Source: Methylococcales bacterium (GTDB taxonomy: Bacteria > Pseudomonadota > Gammaproteobacteria > Methylococcales > Methylomonadaceae). Taken from it: a stretch of DNA of 37,127 bases. A program made the translations under genes and the position numbers. The notes below the pieces were generated by a model, which had not been told where the DNA came from, did no database searches, and saw nothing but the letters and a program-made list of their open reading frames with translations. How positions within the stretch are numbered: position 1 is the stretch's first letter; each line of letters opens with the position of its first letter. Positions 24,470 to 33,158 of this stretch are shown piece after piece. The stretch is taken from the NCBI GenBank assembly GCA_030753675.1, contig JASMBU010000013.1, positions 1 through 37,127 of the forward strand, written 5' to 3'.

Positions 24470-27138
24470 CTTTAGAAACCCCTCTCGAAACTTTTCAAAA
24501 ACTTTTTGCAAAAGACAATCCGGTTGTTTTGATCAAGCAACAACTTGAACAGCAACAACACGCTATTTTCACCCAGTTCAATCCCGCTCACCCAGTAGAC
24601 ACACTCCTAAAGCAACGCTCACAACTCATTGACGACACCCTCAACGCCTGCTGGAATCACTTCCTCGGTGAGCAGTCACATCTAGGTGCGTTACTGGCTG
24701 TTGGCGGCTACGGCCGCCAAGAGATGTTCCCATACTCTGATGTCGATATCCTAATCTTAATCGATCATCAGGCCTTAACCCCAACACAAATCCAATTACT
24801 GGAAAAATTTTCCAGTTTCCTGTGGGACATTGGCTTAAAACCCGGGCAAAGTATTCGCACCATAGAAGAATGCATCACACTCGCCAAAAATGATCAATCG
24901 GTCATGACCAGTATTACCGAAGTCCGGTTAATCACTGGCAACACCTCATTTCTGGAACAACTCAATAACCAAACAACACCCGACACCATGTGGTCTGTGG
25001 CGCAATTTTTTAATGCTAAATTAGAAGAGCGCACACAACGACACAATAAATTTCATGACACCGCCTACAACCTTGAACCCAATATTAAAGAAGGTCCTGG
25101 CGGACTCCGAGACATTCAAACATTTATCTGGGTTTTTAACCGCCATTATCAACAAAATTCACCTCACCCATTGATAGATCTGAACTACTTGTCAGACGCC
25201 GAACACCAAGAACTGATTGCCGACATTCAAATTTTATGGCGCATCCGCTATGCCTTACACTGCCTGACTAACAAAAACGAGAACCGCTTATTATTTGATC
25301 TTCAACGAGAACTTGCAGAACAATTTGGCTTCCAAGCGCCCAGAAATGGAGCCATAGAACAATTCATGCAATTTTATTTTAAAACCGTAGTTGGCCTTGA
25401 GCGCCTCAACGAAGTCCTGCTGCAACTTTTTCAAGAACGCGTCATCAACAACCCAGACGACCGCCCTGAAAGACTCACCGAAGACTTCCAAGTCACTCAT
25501 GGCTATATTGATGCCATTAACGACAACCTTTTCAGCCGCTCTCCCCAAGCCTTACTGGAAGTTTTTCTTTTATGCCAACAGAACCATCAATGTAAAGGCA
25601 TCAGCGCTAAGACCATTCGCCTCATTCAAAAAAATCTACACTTAATTGATGATGAATTTCGCAACCACAAAGAATCCCGGCGCTTATTCATGGAGATTTT
25701 AAAACAACCGGAAGGGACCACTCACCAACTACGCCGAATGAATCGTTATGGCCTATTAGCGGCCTATTTGCCTTGCTTTAAGAACATTGTTTCACGCATG
25801 CAATACGACTTATTTCATATTCATACCGTTGATGAACACACCCTCTTTGTGATTAGAAACTTAAGACGCTTTGCCCTCAATAAACACAATCACGAAGTTC
25901 CTTTTTGCAACGATATATTTCTGCTAATACAGAAACCAGAAGTCCTTTATCTCGCTGGTTTTTTTCATGATATTGCCAAAGGAAGAGAAGGCGACCACTC
26001 CATTGTCGGTCAAGATATCGCCCAACAATTTTGTCATGACCACGGACTTCCTGAACATGATACCGCTCTGATTGTCTGGCTAGTCCGTCATCACCTGATC
26101 ATGTCGACAACCGCACAACATAAAGACATCTCTGATCCGAGTGTTATTCACACTTTTGCAGAACAAGTCGGCACTCAAGAACGACTCAATTATCTTTATC
26201 TACTGACTGTCGCTGATATTCGAGCCACCAACCCAACACTCTGGAATTCTTGGAAAGACCATCTACTCAAAGAGCTCCATATAGCAACTAGCGCCGCGCT
26301 AGAACACGGACTTAAAAACCCGATCAAACAAAAAGACCATATCGAAAAAACCCGACATGAGGCTAAAAATGCACTGGTTAGCAAAGGGATACCCACTCGT
26401 ACCATTGAACAGTGCTGGGCCCACCTTGATGATAATTATTTTATCAAATATTCGGCCGATGAAATAATCTGGCACACCATAGGTATTGCTTCAACAGACG
26501 ATAATGATACCAATCTGCCATTAGTCCTACTCCGACCTCAAACCTTGCGCGGTAGTGCTGAAGTCTTTATCTTTACGCAAGATGACGGCCCGATCTTTTC
26601 GCTATGCGCCGACATTCTTGACCAGTTAGGCCTTTCAATCTTAGATGCCCGAATTACCACAACACAAAACCAATATGCCTTAAACAGTTTTCACGTGCTA
26701 AGACAATCAGGCGAACCCATCAACAACCTCATTAAAGAAATTAATGTAAGTAGCCAAATTCGCAAACGATTAGTGAATAAAAATGTCAAAGGCCGTGAAA
26801 ACATTCTTCGTTTTTCACGGCAGGCAAAATACTTCCCGATTAAAACCCAAGTTATCTTTCACAACGACCCTAAAAAACGACACACCATTTTAGAATTCAT
26901 TAGCACCGATAGCCCTGGATTACTCGCTAAAGTCGGACAAGTTTTTCAAGAGCACCATATTATTTTGCATAGCGCTAAAATATCAACCATTGGCGGCCGC
27001 GTGGAAGACCGGTTTTACATCACCGACCCAAATCATAAAAGCATCAATGATCAAGACAAGCGTGCCCAGCTAAAAAATGACTTGCTCACCCTTTTAACGC
27101 AAGACACGACTACGCACTCTACGGCTGTAACAGATTAG
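24466..27138 (+). CDS. glnD: Bifunctional PII uridylyltransferase/uridylyl-removing enzyme
   Basis: GlnD senses glutamine and adds or removes UMP on PII proteins, setting nitrogen assimilation. The 890-residue protein is full length. The nucleotidyltransferase motif GGYGRQEMFPYSDVDILIL is near residue 80, the PGGLRDIQ segment near 208, the HD hydrolase motif FFHDIAKGREGDHS near residue 500 with RHH further on, and two ACT domains lie at about 700-765 and 808-880. All activity residues appear intact. It overlaps map and is 7 bases ahead of the M48 protease gene. map-glnD-dapD order is conserved with E. coli apart from the two inserted genes. Confidence 0.97.
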   Translation: MTLETPLETFQKLFAKDNPVVLIKQQLEQQQHAIFTQFNPAHPVDTLLKQRSQLIDDTLNACWNHFLGEQSHLGALLAVGGYGRQEMFPYSDVDILILIDHQALTPTQIQLLEKFSSFLWDIGLKPGQSIRTIEECITLAKNDQSVMTSITEVRLITGNTSFLEQLNNQTTPDTMWSVAQFFNAKLEERTQRHNKFHDTAYNLEPNIKEGPGGLRDIQTFIWVFNRHYQQNSPHPLIDLNYLSDAEHQELIADIQILWRIRYALHCLTNKNENRLLFDLQRELAEQFGFQAPRNGAIEQFMQFYFKTVVGLERLNEVLLQLFQERVINNPDDRPERLTEDFQVTHGYIDAINDNLFSRSPQALLEVFLLCQQNHQCKGISAKTIRLIQKNLHLIDDEFRNHKESRRLFMEILKQPEGTTHQLRRMNRYGLLAAYLPCFKNIVSRMQYDLFHIHTVDEHTLFVIRNLRRFALNKHNHEVPFCNDIFLLIQKPEVLYLAGFFHDIAKGREGDHSIVGQDIAQQFCHDHGLPEHDTALIVWLVRHHLIMSTTAQHKDISDPSVIHTFAEQVGTQERLNYLYLLTVADIRATNPTLWNSWKDHLLKELHIATSAALEHGLKNPIKQKDHIEKTRHEAKNALVSKGIPTRTIEQCWAHLDDNYFIKYSADEIIWHTIGIASTDDNDTNLPLVLLRPQTLRGSAEVFIFTQDDGPIFSLCADILDQLGLSILDARITTTQNQYALNSFHVLRQSGEPINNLIKEINVSSQIRKRLVNKNVKGRENILRFSRQAKYFPIKTQVIFHNDPKKRHTILEFISTDSPGLLAKVGQVFQEHHIILHSAKISTIGGRVEDRFYITDPNHKSINDQDKRAQLKNDLLTLLTQDTTTHSTAVTD

Positions 27139-27145
27139 CTTCATT

Positions 27146-27946
27146 ATGAAAACCCTTTATTTTATTCTTCGACTGATTCTTGTACTCGCTAGCGTTAGCA
27201 CACTGGTCGGCTGTGCAACGACAGCGACCGGACGCCAGCAGCTCATCCTCATGCCTGCTGACCAAATCAATCAAATGGGAATCACTGCTTTCCAAGATCT
27301 CAAAGCTGCCCAAAAAATACTCACCACAGGTAAAAACGTTAATTACATCAACTGTATCACCCAAGCCATGACGCACACCTTTACTAACGCCTCTTGGGAA
27401 GTCGTTTTATTCGTTAACGACAGCCCAAACGCTTTTGCTTTACCGGGCAATAAAATAGGTATCCACAGTGGCCTGATTACACTTACCGACAATCCAGATC
27501 AACTTGCCGCCGTTATTGGCCATGAAATAAGTCATGTATTAGCCCGCCATAGCAATGAACGTCTCTCCCAAAAATTCGCGTTACAACAAGGCCTTATGCT
27601 CAGCTCAAAGATCAGCGCCCCGAACACACAACTAGGAAAAACCGCATTAAGCCTACTCGGACTCGGAGGACATTACGGCATTATCCTCCCCTTTAGTCGT
27701 TTACATGAACAAGAAGCCGATATTCTCGGATTAACATTGATGGCCAAAGCCGGCTTTGACCCTCAACAAAGTATCAACTTGTGGCATAAGATGGCTCAAG
27801 CAAACAAACAACACGTTTCTGAGTTTCTATCAACCCACCCCAGCTATCATCACCGTATCGAAATATTGAGCCAACACATGCCAACGGCATTAGTACTCCG
27901 CGAAAAAGCCAAAGCTCTTGACCGTAACCCACACTGCACCCCTTAA
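27146..27946 (+). CDS. M48-family metalloprotease, predicted lipoprotein
   Basis: This is a zinc peptidase of the periplasm or outer membrane, likely in envelope quality control like LoiP or BepA. The protein has 266 residues. The N-terminus is a lipoprotein signal with lipobox LVGC near residue 23. The zinc site is HEISH (near residue 129, in VIGHEISHVLARH), and the third ligand is the Glu in HEQEADILGL near residue 189. The start LMP..QINQMG region is typical of the family, and there are no TPR repeats, so it is closer to LoiP than to BepA. It lies 7 bases after glnD and 2 bases before dapC, so it belongs to the same operon. The substrate is unknown. Confidence 0.88.
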   Translation: MKTLYFILRLILVLASVSTLVGCATTATGRQQLILMPADQINQMGITAFQDLKAAQKILTTGKNVNYINCITQAMTHTFTNASWEVVLFVNDSPNAFALPGNKIGIHSGLITLTDNPDQLAAVIGHEISHVLARHSNERLSQKFALQQGLMLSSKISAPNTQLGKTALSLLGLGGHYGIILPFSRLHEQEADILGLTLMAKAGFDPQQSINLWHKMAQANKQHVSEFLSTHPSYHHRIEILSQHMPTALVLREKAKALDRNPHCTP

Positions 27947-27948
27947 CT

Positions 27949-29145
27949 ATGAATCCAAAATTAAAGCAATTACACCCCTACCCCTTTGAAAAACTCAAAC
28001 AACTTAAACACGGCATCGTTCCACCTGCTGAAAAATCCGCCATTGCGCTGTCCATTGGTGAACCCAAACACCCTACCCCCGATTTTATTCAACACGCCTT
28101 ACAGCAGCATTTACCGGCTCTGGTAAACTATCCCACTACACGTGGAACTGACGAACTACGCCAAACTATCGCACACTGGATCTGTCGGCGCTTTTCCATT
28201 GAACACCCCTTTATGACCGCTAACGACCATGTTTTACCCGTCAATGGCACGCGTGAAGCCTTATTTGCCTTTGCACAAACCATTATTGACCCCAGCAAGC
28301 AACCCATCGTCATCATGCCCAATCCCTTCTACCAGATTTATGAAGGAGCGGCTCTGTTGGCGGGGGCAGAACCCTATTACCTTAATACCACGGCTGACAA
28401 TCATTACCGCCCAGATTTTGACAGCATTCCCGTTGATATTCTTGAACGTTGCCAATTATTTTTTATCTGTTCACCCGCAAATCCATCAGGCAGCGTACTG
28501 GATCAAAGTGACCATGAAAAACTCATCGCTCTGGCACAACACTATAATTTTGTGATTGCCTCTGATGAGTGCTATAGCGAAATTTATGCCGATGAAAACC
28601 ACCCCCCACAAGGTTTATTACAAACTGCTTTTAGCGCCGGTTATAAAGCTTTTGAGCGCTGCGTCATTTTTCATAGTCTATCTAAACGCTCAAACGCTCC
28701 AGGATTACGTTCCGGCTTTGTTGCAGGCGATGCAAGTTTAATTAAACAATTTCTGCACTACCGCACTTATCACGGCTGCGCCATGTCTTTACCGGTTCAA
28801 CAAGCCAGTATTGTCGCCTGGGAAGACGAGACCCACGTTCTCGAAAATAGAAATTATTATCGTGAAAAATACAATGCAGTTATCAGTATCCTGTCAGATG
28901 TCTGTATAATTTCACAACCACCGGGAAGTTTTTACATCTGGCTTAAAACAACCATTGCCGATACGGAATTTGCGCAAGGACTCTTTGCATTAGAAAATGT
29001 GACCGTTCTCCCAGGAAGTTTTTTATCGCGAGAAGCCAATGGCATTAACCCGGGACAAAACCATGTCAGAATGGCTCTGGTCGCGCCACTAGACGACTGT
29101 ATCGATGCGGCATACCGCATTAAACAATTTATTAAAACTTTATAA
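27949..29145 (+). CDS. dapC: N-succinyldiaminopimelate aminotransferase
   Basis: DapC transfers an amino group from glutamate to N-succinyl-2-amino-6-ketopimelate in the lysine/meso-diaminopimelate pathway. The 398-residue enzyme is a class I/II PLP aminotransferase. It shows [11 protein letters not shown] near residue 36, [12 protein letters not shown] near 96, CSPANPSG near 174, SDECYSEIY near 203, and the PLP-lysine motif [16 protein letters not shown] near 243, which is characteristic of DapC. The very next gene is dapD, the step before it, which supports the choice over a general aspartate aminotransferase. Confidence 0.92.
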   Translation: MNPKLKQLHPYPFEKLKQLKHGIVPPAEKSAIALSIGEPKHPTPDFIQHALQQHLPALVNYPTTRGTDELRQTIAHWICRRFSIEHPFMTANDHVLPVNGTREALFAFAQTIIDPSKQPIVIMPNPFYQIYEGAALLAGAEPYYLNTTADNHYRPDFDSIPVDILERCQLFFICSPANPSGSVLDQSDHEKLIALAQHYNFVIASDECYSEIYADENHPPQGLLQTAFSAGYKAFERCVIFHSLSKRSNAPGLRSGFVAGDASLIKQFLHYRTYHGCAMSLPVQQASIVAWEDETHVLENRNYYREKYNAVISILSDVCIISQPPGSFYIWLKTTIADTEFAQGLFALENVTVLPGSFLSREANGINPGQNHVRMALVAPLDDCIDAAYRIKQFIKTL

Positions 29146-29155
29146 AGAAATCACC

Positions 29156-29974
29156 ATGAGACAATTAGAAAATATTATTAACGAAGCTTTTGAAAATCGC
29201 GCTGACATCACACCCAGCACAACAAGCCCTGAAGTCCGTAGCGCTGTTGAGCAAGCGATGAACCTACTCGACAGTGGGGAAGCCCGCGTTGCTGAAAAAT
29301 CAAGCGGCGACTGGGTCGTCAATCAATGGCTTAAAAAAGCGGTTTTACTTTCATTTAGAATTAATGAAAATCGCGTTATGGATGGTGGTGTTAATCGTTA
29401 TTACGACAAAGTCGAAACAAAATTTGCCACTTACACCCCTGAAGACTTCCAAAAAGCCGGCGTTCGGGTTGTCCCCAATGCCAATGCACGCCATGGCTCT
29501 TACATCGCCCCAGGGGCCATTTTAATGCCGTCGTATGTCAATATTGGTGCTTACGTCGACAGCGGCACCATGGTGGATACCTGGGTAACAGTCGGCTCTT
29601 GTGCGCAAATTGGCAAGAACGTGCACTTATCCGGCGGCGTGGGTATCGGGGGTGTTTTAGAACCTTTACAAGCAGGCCCAACCATCATTGAAGACAACTG
29701 TTTTATTGGCGCCCGTTCTGAAATTGTAGAAGGCGTGGTCGTTGAACAAGGCTCAGTCATCTCAATGGGTGTCTATATTGGCCAAAGCACTAAGATATTC
29801 AACCGCATGACCGGTGAAATCAGTTATGGCCGCATCCCAGCAGGTTCGGTTGTCGTCTCAGGCAACCTTCCTTCTGCAGATGGTAGCCACAGTTTATATT
29901 GCGCCGTTATCATCAAACAAGTGGATGAGCGTACACGCAGCAAAACCGGTATTAATGAGTTATTAAGAGATTAG
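29156..29974 (+). CDS. dapD: Tetrahydrodipicolinate N-succinyltransferase
   Basis: DapD succinylates tetrahydrodipicolinate using succinyl-CoA. From ATG 29156 the product has 272 residues, matching E. coli DapD in length. The C-terminal half is a left-handed beta-helix of hexapeptide repeats ([20 protein letters not shown], then [14 protein letters not shown] and [18 protein letters not shown]), and [13 protein letters not shown] marks the N-terminal domain. A longer in-frame start at 29105 would lie inside dapC and is rejected. The ribosome-binding site is weak (AAAGAAA), 10 bases after the dapC stop, suggesting translational coupling. A strong terminator follows. Confidence 0.96.
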   Translation: MRQLENIINEAFENRADITPSTTSPEVRSAVEQAMNLLDSGEARVAEKSSGDWVVNQWLKKAVLLSFRINENRVMDGGVNRYYDKVETKFATYTPEDFQKAGVRVVPNANARHGSYIAPGAILMPSYVNIGAYVDSGTMVDTWVTVGSCAQIGKNVHLSGGVGIGGVLEPLQAGPTIIEDNCFIGARSEIVEGVVVEQGSVISMGVYIGQSTKIFNRMTGEISYGRIPAGSVVVSGNLPSADGSHSLYCAVIIKQVDERTRSKTGINELLRD

Positions 29975-29992
29975 AGCTCTATTTAACCCGAT

Positions 29993-30036
29993 AAAAAAAA
30001 CCGCCAAACTATGCTTCACGGTTTGGCGGCTTTTTT
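29993..30036 (+). terminator. Strong intrinsic terminator after dapD
   Basis: CCGCCAAAC (30001-30009) pairs perfectly with GTTTGGCGG (30021-30029) around an 11-base loop, with a run of eight A before and six T after the stem. It closes the map-glnD-M48-dapC-dapD unit, and the A-run means it could also work on the other strand. Confidence 0.92.
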
Positions 30037-30193
30037 ATTGTTAAAAACTCACCAAGATGAAGGTAGCGATACCTTTTCAGAAACGACTTGATTGAACTTT
30101 TCAATAACGCCCGAACACGGTCCCACCCAAAACAAAAAACCACCCACTTTTCAATTAAACACCCAAACGCTAAAACAAACGCCTCTAAATAAG

Positions 30194-30202
30194 GGTCAGA
30201 CC
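30194..30202. repeat. Single REP-like palindrome GGTCAGACC
   Basis: A perfect 9-base palindrome inside AAGGGTCAGACCT. Similar GGGTC-N-GACC units often flank REP-associated transposase genes in gammaproteobacteria; here one copy is seen, with no transposase beside it, so it may be a remnant or chance. Confidence 0.25.
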
Positions 30203-30240
30203 TAATAGCCATCGGTATAATTTAAACCACAAAAGCATAT

Positions 30241-30255
30241 TAAGTCAGTGACTTA
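30241..30255. promoter_or_regulatory. Perfect 15-base palindrome overlapping a -10-like hexamer
   Basis: TAAGTCA-G-TGACTTA: seven-base arms around one central base. Its right edge overlaps TATAAT at 30254-30259. Size, symmetry and place fit the operator of a dimeric regulator, but the regulator is unknown and the -35 is poor. Confidence 0.4.
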
Positions 30256-30369
30256 TAATTTTAAAACCACCTAACATCAGACTTTAAAAAACAAACAATG
30301 CTTGCTGTGTTTTAAAAAAACATGAATCATTGGTAATACCACTCTAAACGAATAACAAAAAATATACAC

Positions 30370-30382
30370 TGTTTTGAAAACA
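30370..30382. promoter_or_regulatory. 13-base palindrome at the translation start of the PQQ-type gene
   Basis: TGTTTT-G-AAAACA ends two bases before the ATG at 30385 and takes the place where a ribosome-binding site would be. No Shine-Dalgarno sequence is visible. It could be a second operator or simply AT-rich chance symmetry. Confidence 0.3.
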
Positions 30383-30384
30383 AT

Positions 30385-31563
30385 ATGACCACCGTATTGA
30401 TAAATAAATTCTTCCGTTTCTTTGCTCTTACCGCTTCACTCTGGCTTTTCGTTACCTATGGTTTTGGCATCAATATCCCACTCCTAACAAAAATAACACC
30501 CAGTCCAAACACCCTGAAGACTACATTGAAATTACCCCAAGGCTTTACTATTGAGGTTTTTGCTAGCAATCTACCAGGTATTCGCACACTACTGCCAACA
30601 CCTACGGGCGATTTAATTGCCACCTTACCTAAACAGGGGCAGGTTGTCTTATTAAAAAAAACACCGACTAACCCAAGAGCCTCCCAACAAGCGACAATCT
30701 TACTTTCCGGACTAAACTTACCCAGCGGCTTAGCCTTCTACAAAAACTGGCTTTATATTGCTGAAAGTCATGCCATTGGCCGCATTCACTACGACCCTAT
30801 CAAGCAACAAATTTCCGGTAACTACAAAATCATTATTAACAACCTTCCTGATGGCGGTAATCACTGGACCCGAACGATTAAATTTAGTCCTACCGGGAAA
30901 CTTTTTATCGCTGTCGGTTCCAGTTGTAATGTTTGCGAAGAAGAGCATCATTTTCGCGCCTCACTACTGACATACCACCCAGACGGCAGTCACGGCGAAA
31001 TTTATGCAACCGGTCTTCGAAACACGGTCGGATTTGCTTGGGAACCTAACAGCCAACGTTTGTTCGGCGTCGATAACGGCCGTGATTTCTTAGGCGATGA
31101 CACTCCACCAGATGAAATTAATTGGATTCAAAAAGGCCACTTTTACGGTTGGCCCTATAGCCATAGCAATAATCACCCGGACCCTCAGTATGACTCAGAC
31201 AAGAGCCATGAAGTAACCCGTAGCACACCGCCCTACCAACACATCAATGCCCATAGCGCCCCCTTATCAATACTTTTCCTTAAACACTCCCGCTTTCCGG
31301 CCCATTTACGCCAAAAAGCATTGGTAACCTTGCACGGTTCTTGGAACCGCTCCACTAAAACCGGCTATAAAATAATTGCAGTAGATCTAAAGACTCCCAC
31401 AACGATCCGCCAGCAGGATTTTATTACCGGCTTTGAAACACAAGGCGATGTTATTGGCCGCCCCGTTGATATAGCTGAAGACCTCCAAGGTGACTTATTC
31501 CTTTCGGATGACTTTAGCGGAACTGTTTATAAAATCACCTACCAACCCAATCAACACCACTAA
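30385..31563 (+). CDS. PQQ-dependent sugar dehydrogenase family protein (sorbosone dehydrogenase-like)
   Basis: Members of this family are soluble or anchored six-bladed beta-propeller quinoproteins that oxidise sugars or aldehydes in the periplasm. The protein has 392 residues. A hydrophobic segment at about residues 12-32 is followed by a periplasmic domain. Family features are LPQGFTIEVFA at the start of the propeller, LNLPSGLAF, FSPTGKLFIAVGSSCNVC (paired cysteines), ATGLRNTVGFAW with the Arg near the active site, GVDNGRDFLGDDTPPDEIN, and HGSWNRS. The true substrate and cofactor are unproven; some relatives do not bind PQQ. No pqq synthesis genes are in the window. It appears to be transcribed on its own, from a region rich in palindromes. 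Confidence 0.85.
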   Translation: MTTVLINKFFRFFALTASLWLFVTYGFGINIPLLTKITPSPNTLKTTLKLPQGFTIEVFASNLPGIRTLLPTPTGDLIATLPKQGQVVLLKKTPTNPRASQQATILLSGLNLPSGLAFYKNWLYIAESHAIGRIHYDPIKQQISGNYKIIINNLPDGGNHWTRTIKFSPTGKLFIAVGSSCNVCEEEHHFRASLLTYHPDGSHGEIYATGLRNTVGFAWEPNSQRLFGVDNGRDFLGDDTPPDEINWIQKGHFYGWPYSHSNNHPDPQYDSDKSHEVTRSTPPYQHINAHSAPLSILFLKHSRFPAHLRQKALVTLHGSWNRSTKTGYKIIAVDLKTPTTIRQQDFITGFETQGDVIGRPVDIAEDLQGDLFLSDDFSGTVYKITYQPNQHH

Positions 31564-31661
31564 TTTTATTGCTCCTAACCCTTGTAGACAACCTGATCTC
31601 TTGGCACAATGACTCTCTAATAATCGGACTGACTGACACCTATACCTAAACACACAAATCC

Positions 31662-32006
31662 ATGATTACACTGTACGGCATAAAAAACTGCAACACTGTA
31701 AGCAAAGCCAGAAAATGGCTTGAGGGACATGACATTGATTATCAATTCCATGATTTCAGAGCCGATGGCCTAAATCATGATCAACTGGCCATACTTGCCG
31801 AAAGAATCCCTTGGGAAACACTCCTTAATCGACGCAGTACCCGCTGGAAAGACATTCCGGTCGAAACGCGAGAAAATCTCGACCAAACACAAGCGCTTAA
31901 ATTTATGTTATTGCACCCAACGTTAATTAAACGTCCAGTTTTAATAAGTTCTACCCAAGCCTTTGTCGGATTCACAGAATCACTCTACCAGCAACAATTA
32001 ACCTAA
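31662..32006 (+). CDS. ArsC-family reductase, YffB-like
   Basis: A 114-residue thioredoxin-fold protein of the ArsC/Spx superfamily. It begins MITLYGIKNCNTVSKARKWL, with the single N-terminal cysteine at residue 10 typical of YffB, and continues with DFRADGL, WETLLNRRSTRWK and LHPTLIKRPVLI. It lacks the extra residues of true arsenate reductases. In E. coli yffB is immediately upstream of dapE, as here (18-base gap), so gene order supports the identity. The function in the family is unclear; a glutathione-dependent thiol reductase has been proposed. Confidence 0.88.
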   Translation: MITLYGIKNCNTVSKARKWLEGHDIDYQFHDFRADGLNHDQLAILAERIPWETLLNRRSTRWKDIPVETRENLDQTQALKFMLLHPTLIKRPVLISSTQAFVGFTESLYQQQLT

Positions 32007-32024
32007 CAAGCCCCTAAAAATCTC

Positions 32025-33158
32025 ATGACCACAACACTGACATTACTGGAAGCTCTCATCAAAAAACCTTCGGTCACGCCTAATGACGAAGGTTGCCAAG
32101 ATTTAATTGCTCAGCACCTAACGCCACTGGGTTTTGTCGACGAACGGCTTGATTTTGACGACACCCAAAACATCTGGTTACGGCGCGGTCAATCCGCCCC
32201 TTTATTTGTTTTTCTGGGTCATACCGATGTGGTCCCTTCAGGCCCACTGAACGAATGGAACACCCCACCTTTTGAACCAACAATTAAAGGGGATTTACTG
32301 TATGGTCGCGGGACTGCCGATATGAAAGGCGGTATCGCCTGTTTTATCACCGCCTGCGAACGGTTTATTGCAGAACATCCCGACCACGCCGGCTCAATTG
32401 CCATGATGATTACCAGTGATGAAGAAGGTATTGCCACGAATGGCGTGGTTAAAGTAATTGATGTGTTAGAACAACGTCATGAAAAAATAGACTGGTGCCT
32501 GGTGGGCGAACCTTCCAGTGATAAAAAAATCGCCGATGTCATCCGTGTCGGACGCCGAGGCTCATTGTGTGCAAAACTGACTGTTCAGGGTATTCAAGGC
32601 CATGTTGCCTATCCGAATATTGCTGAAAACCCTATCCATGCTGTTACCCCTGCACTCACTGAATTAACCCAAGAAATTTGGGATCGCGGCAATCAATTCT
32701 TCCCCGCAACCAGTTTGCAAATTTCCAATATTAATGCCGGTACCGGTGCTGAAAACATTATCCCCGGTCATGCTGAAATATTATTTAACCTGCGCTTTTC
32801 TACGGCTTTAAATGAGCAAACGATTAAAGACCGAACTCATGACATCTTGGATAAATATAATTTCAACTACACCTTAGACTGGCGTTTATCTGGCAATCCA
32901 TTTTTAACCGACAAAGGCGAACTGATCAGCGCATGCCATCAAGCGATTGAGGGGGTCACTGGCTATGAGCCCGTAGACGATACCGGTGGCGGCACCTCAG
33001 ATGGACGCTTTATCGCACCGACGGGCGCTCAAGTCATAGAACTGGGGCCTATTAATGAAAGTATTCACAAAATAAATGAACATGTTCGCGTTGAAGACTT
33101 AGAAACACTTTCAACTATTTATGAAAAGATCCTAACGCATTTGCTCGTTAGCGATTAA
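32025..33158 (+). CDS. dapE: Succinyl-diaminopimelate desuccinylase
   Basis: DapE removes succinate from N-succinyl-LL-diaminopimelate, a di-zinc M20-family reaction in lysine and peptidoglycan synthesis. The 377-residue enzyme carries the expected motifs: FLGHTDVVPSGP with the first zinc ligand near residue 67, GRGTADMKGG near 97 with the bridging Asp, TSDEEG near 132 with the catalytic Glu, and the late His in GPINESIHKINEHV near 349. Together with dapC and dapD it covers three of the steps of the succinylase route. It converges with moaA, and the two stop codons overlap by 4 bases. Confidence 0.96.
   Translation: MTTTLTLLEALIKKPSVTPNDEGCQDLIAQHLTPLGFVDERLDFDDTQNIWLRRGQSAPLFVFLGHTDVVPSGPLNEWNTPPFEPTIKGDLLYGRGTADMKGGIACFITACERFIAEHPDHAGSIAMMITSDEEGIATNGVVKVIDVLEQRHEKIDWCLVGEPSSDKKIADVIRVGRRGSLCAKLTVQGIQGHVAYPNIAENPIHAVTPALTELTQEIWDRGNQFFPATSLQISNINAGTGAENIIPGHAEILFNLRFSTALNEQTIKDRTHDILDKYNFNYTLDWRLSGNPFLTDKGELISACHQAIEGVTGYEPVDDTGGGTSDGRFIAPTGAQVIELGPINESIHKINEHVRVEDLETLSTIYEKILTHLLVSD

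Larger units (their letters stand above)
29975..30384. other. 410-base non-coding region before the PQQ-type dehydrogenase gene
   Basis: The largest gene-free stretch in the window. After the dapD terminator it becomes AT-rich. It holds a short GGTCAGACC palindrome (30194-30202), two TATAAT hexamers (30216-30221 and 30254-30259) without good -35 boxes, a perfect 15-base palindrome (30241-30255), a loose inverted repeat around TTTAAAA/TTTTAAA (about 30283-30317) and a 13-base palindrome just ahead of the start codon. I see no convincing gene; a 67-residue minus-strand frame (30009-30212) runs through the terminator and resembles nothing I know. Confidence 0.6.

Noticed and set aside
30009-30212. 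67-residue minus-strand frame in the gap after dapD
   Set aside because: It runs through the stem of the dapD terminator, has no recognisable features or ribosome-binding site, and is likely chance.
31602-31617. TGGCAC resembling a sigma-54 -24 box before the YffB-like gene
   Set aside because: The -12 position reads CTCTC and lacks the invariant GC, unlike the pilin promoter.
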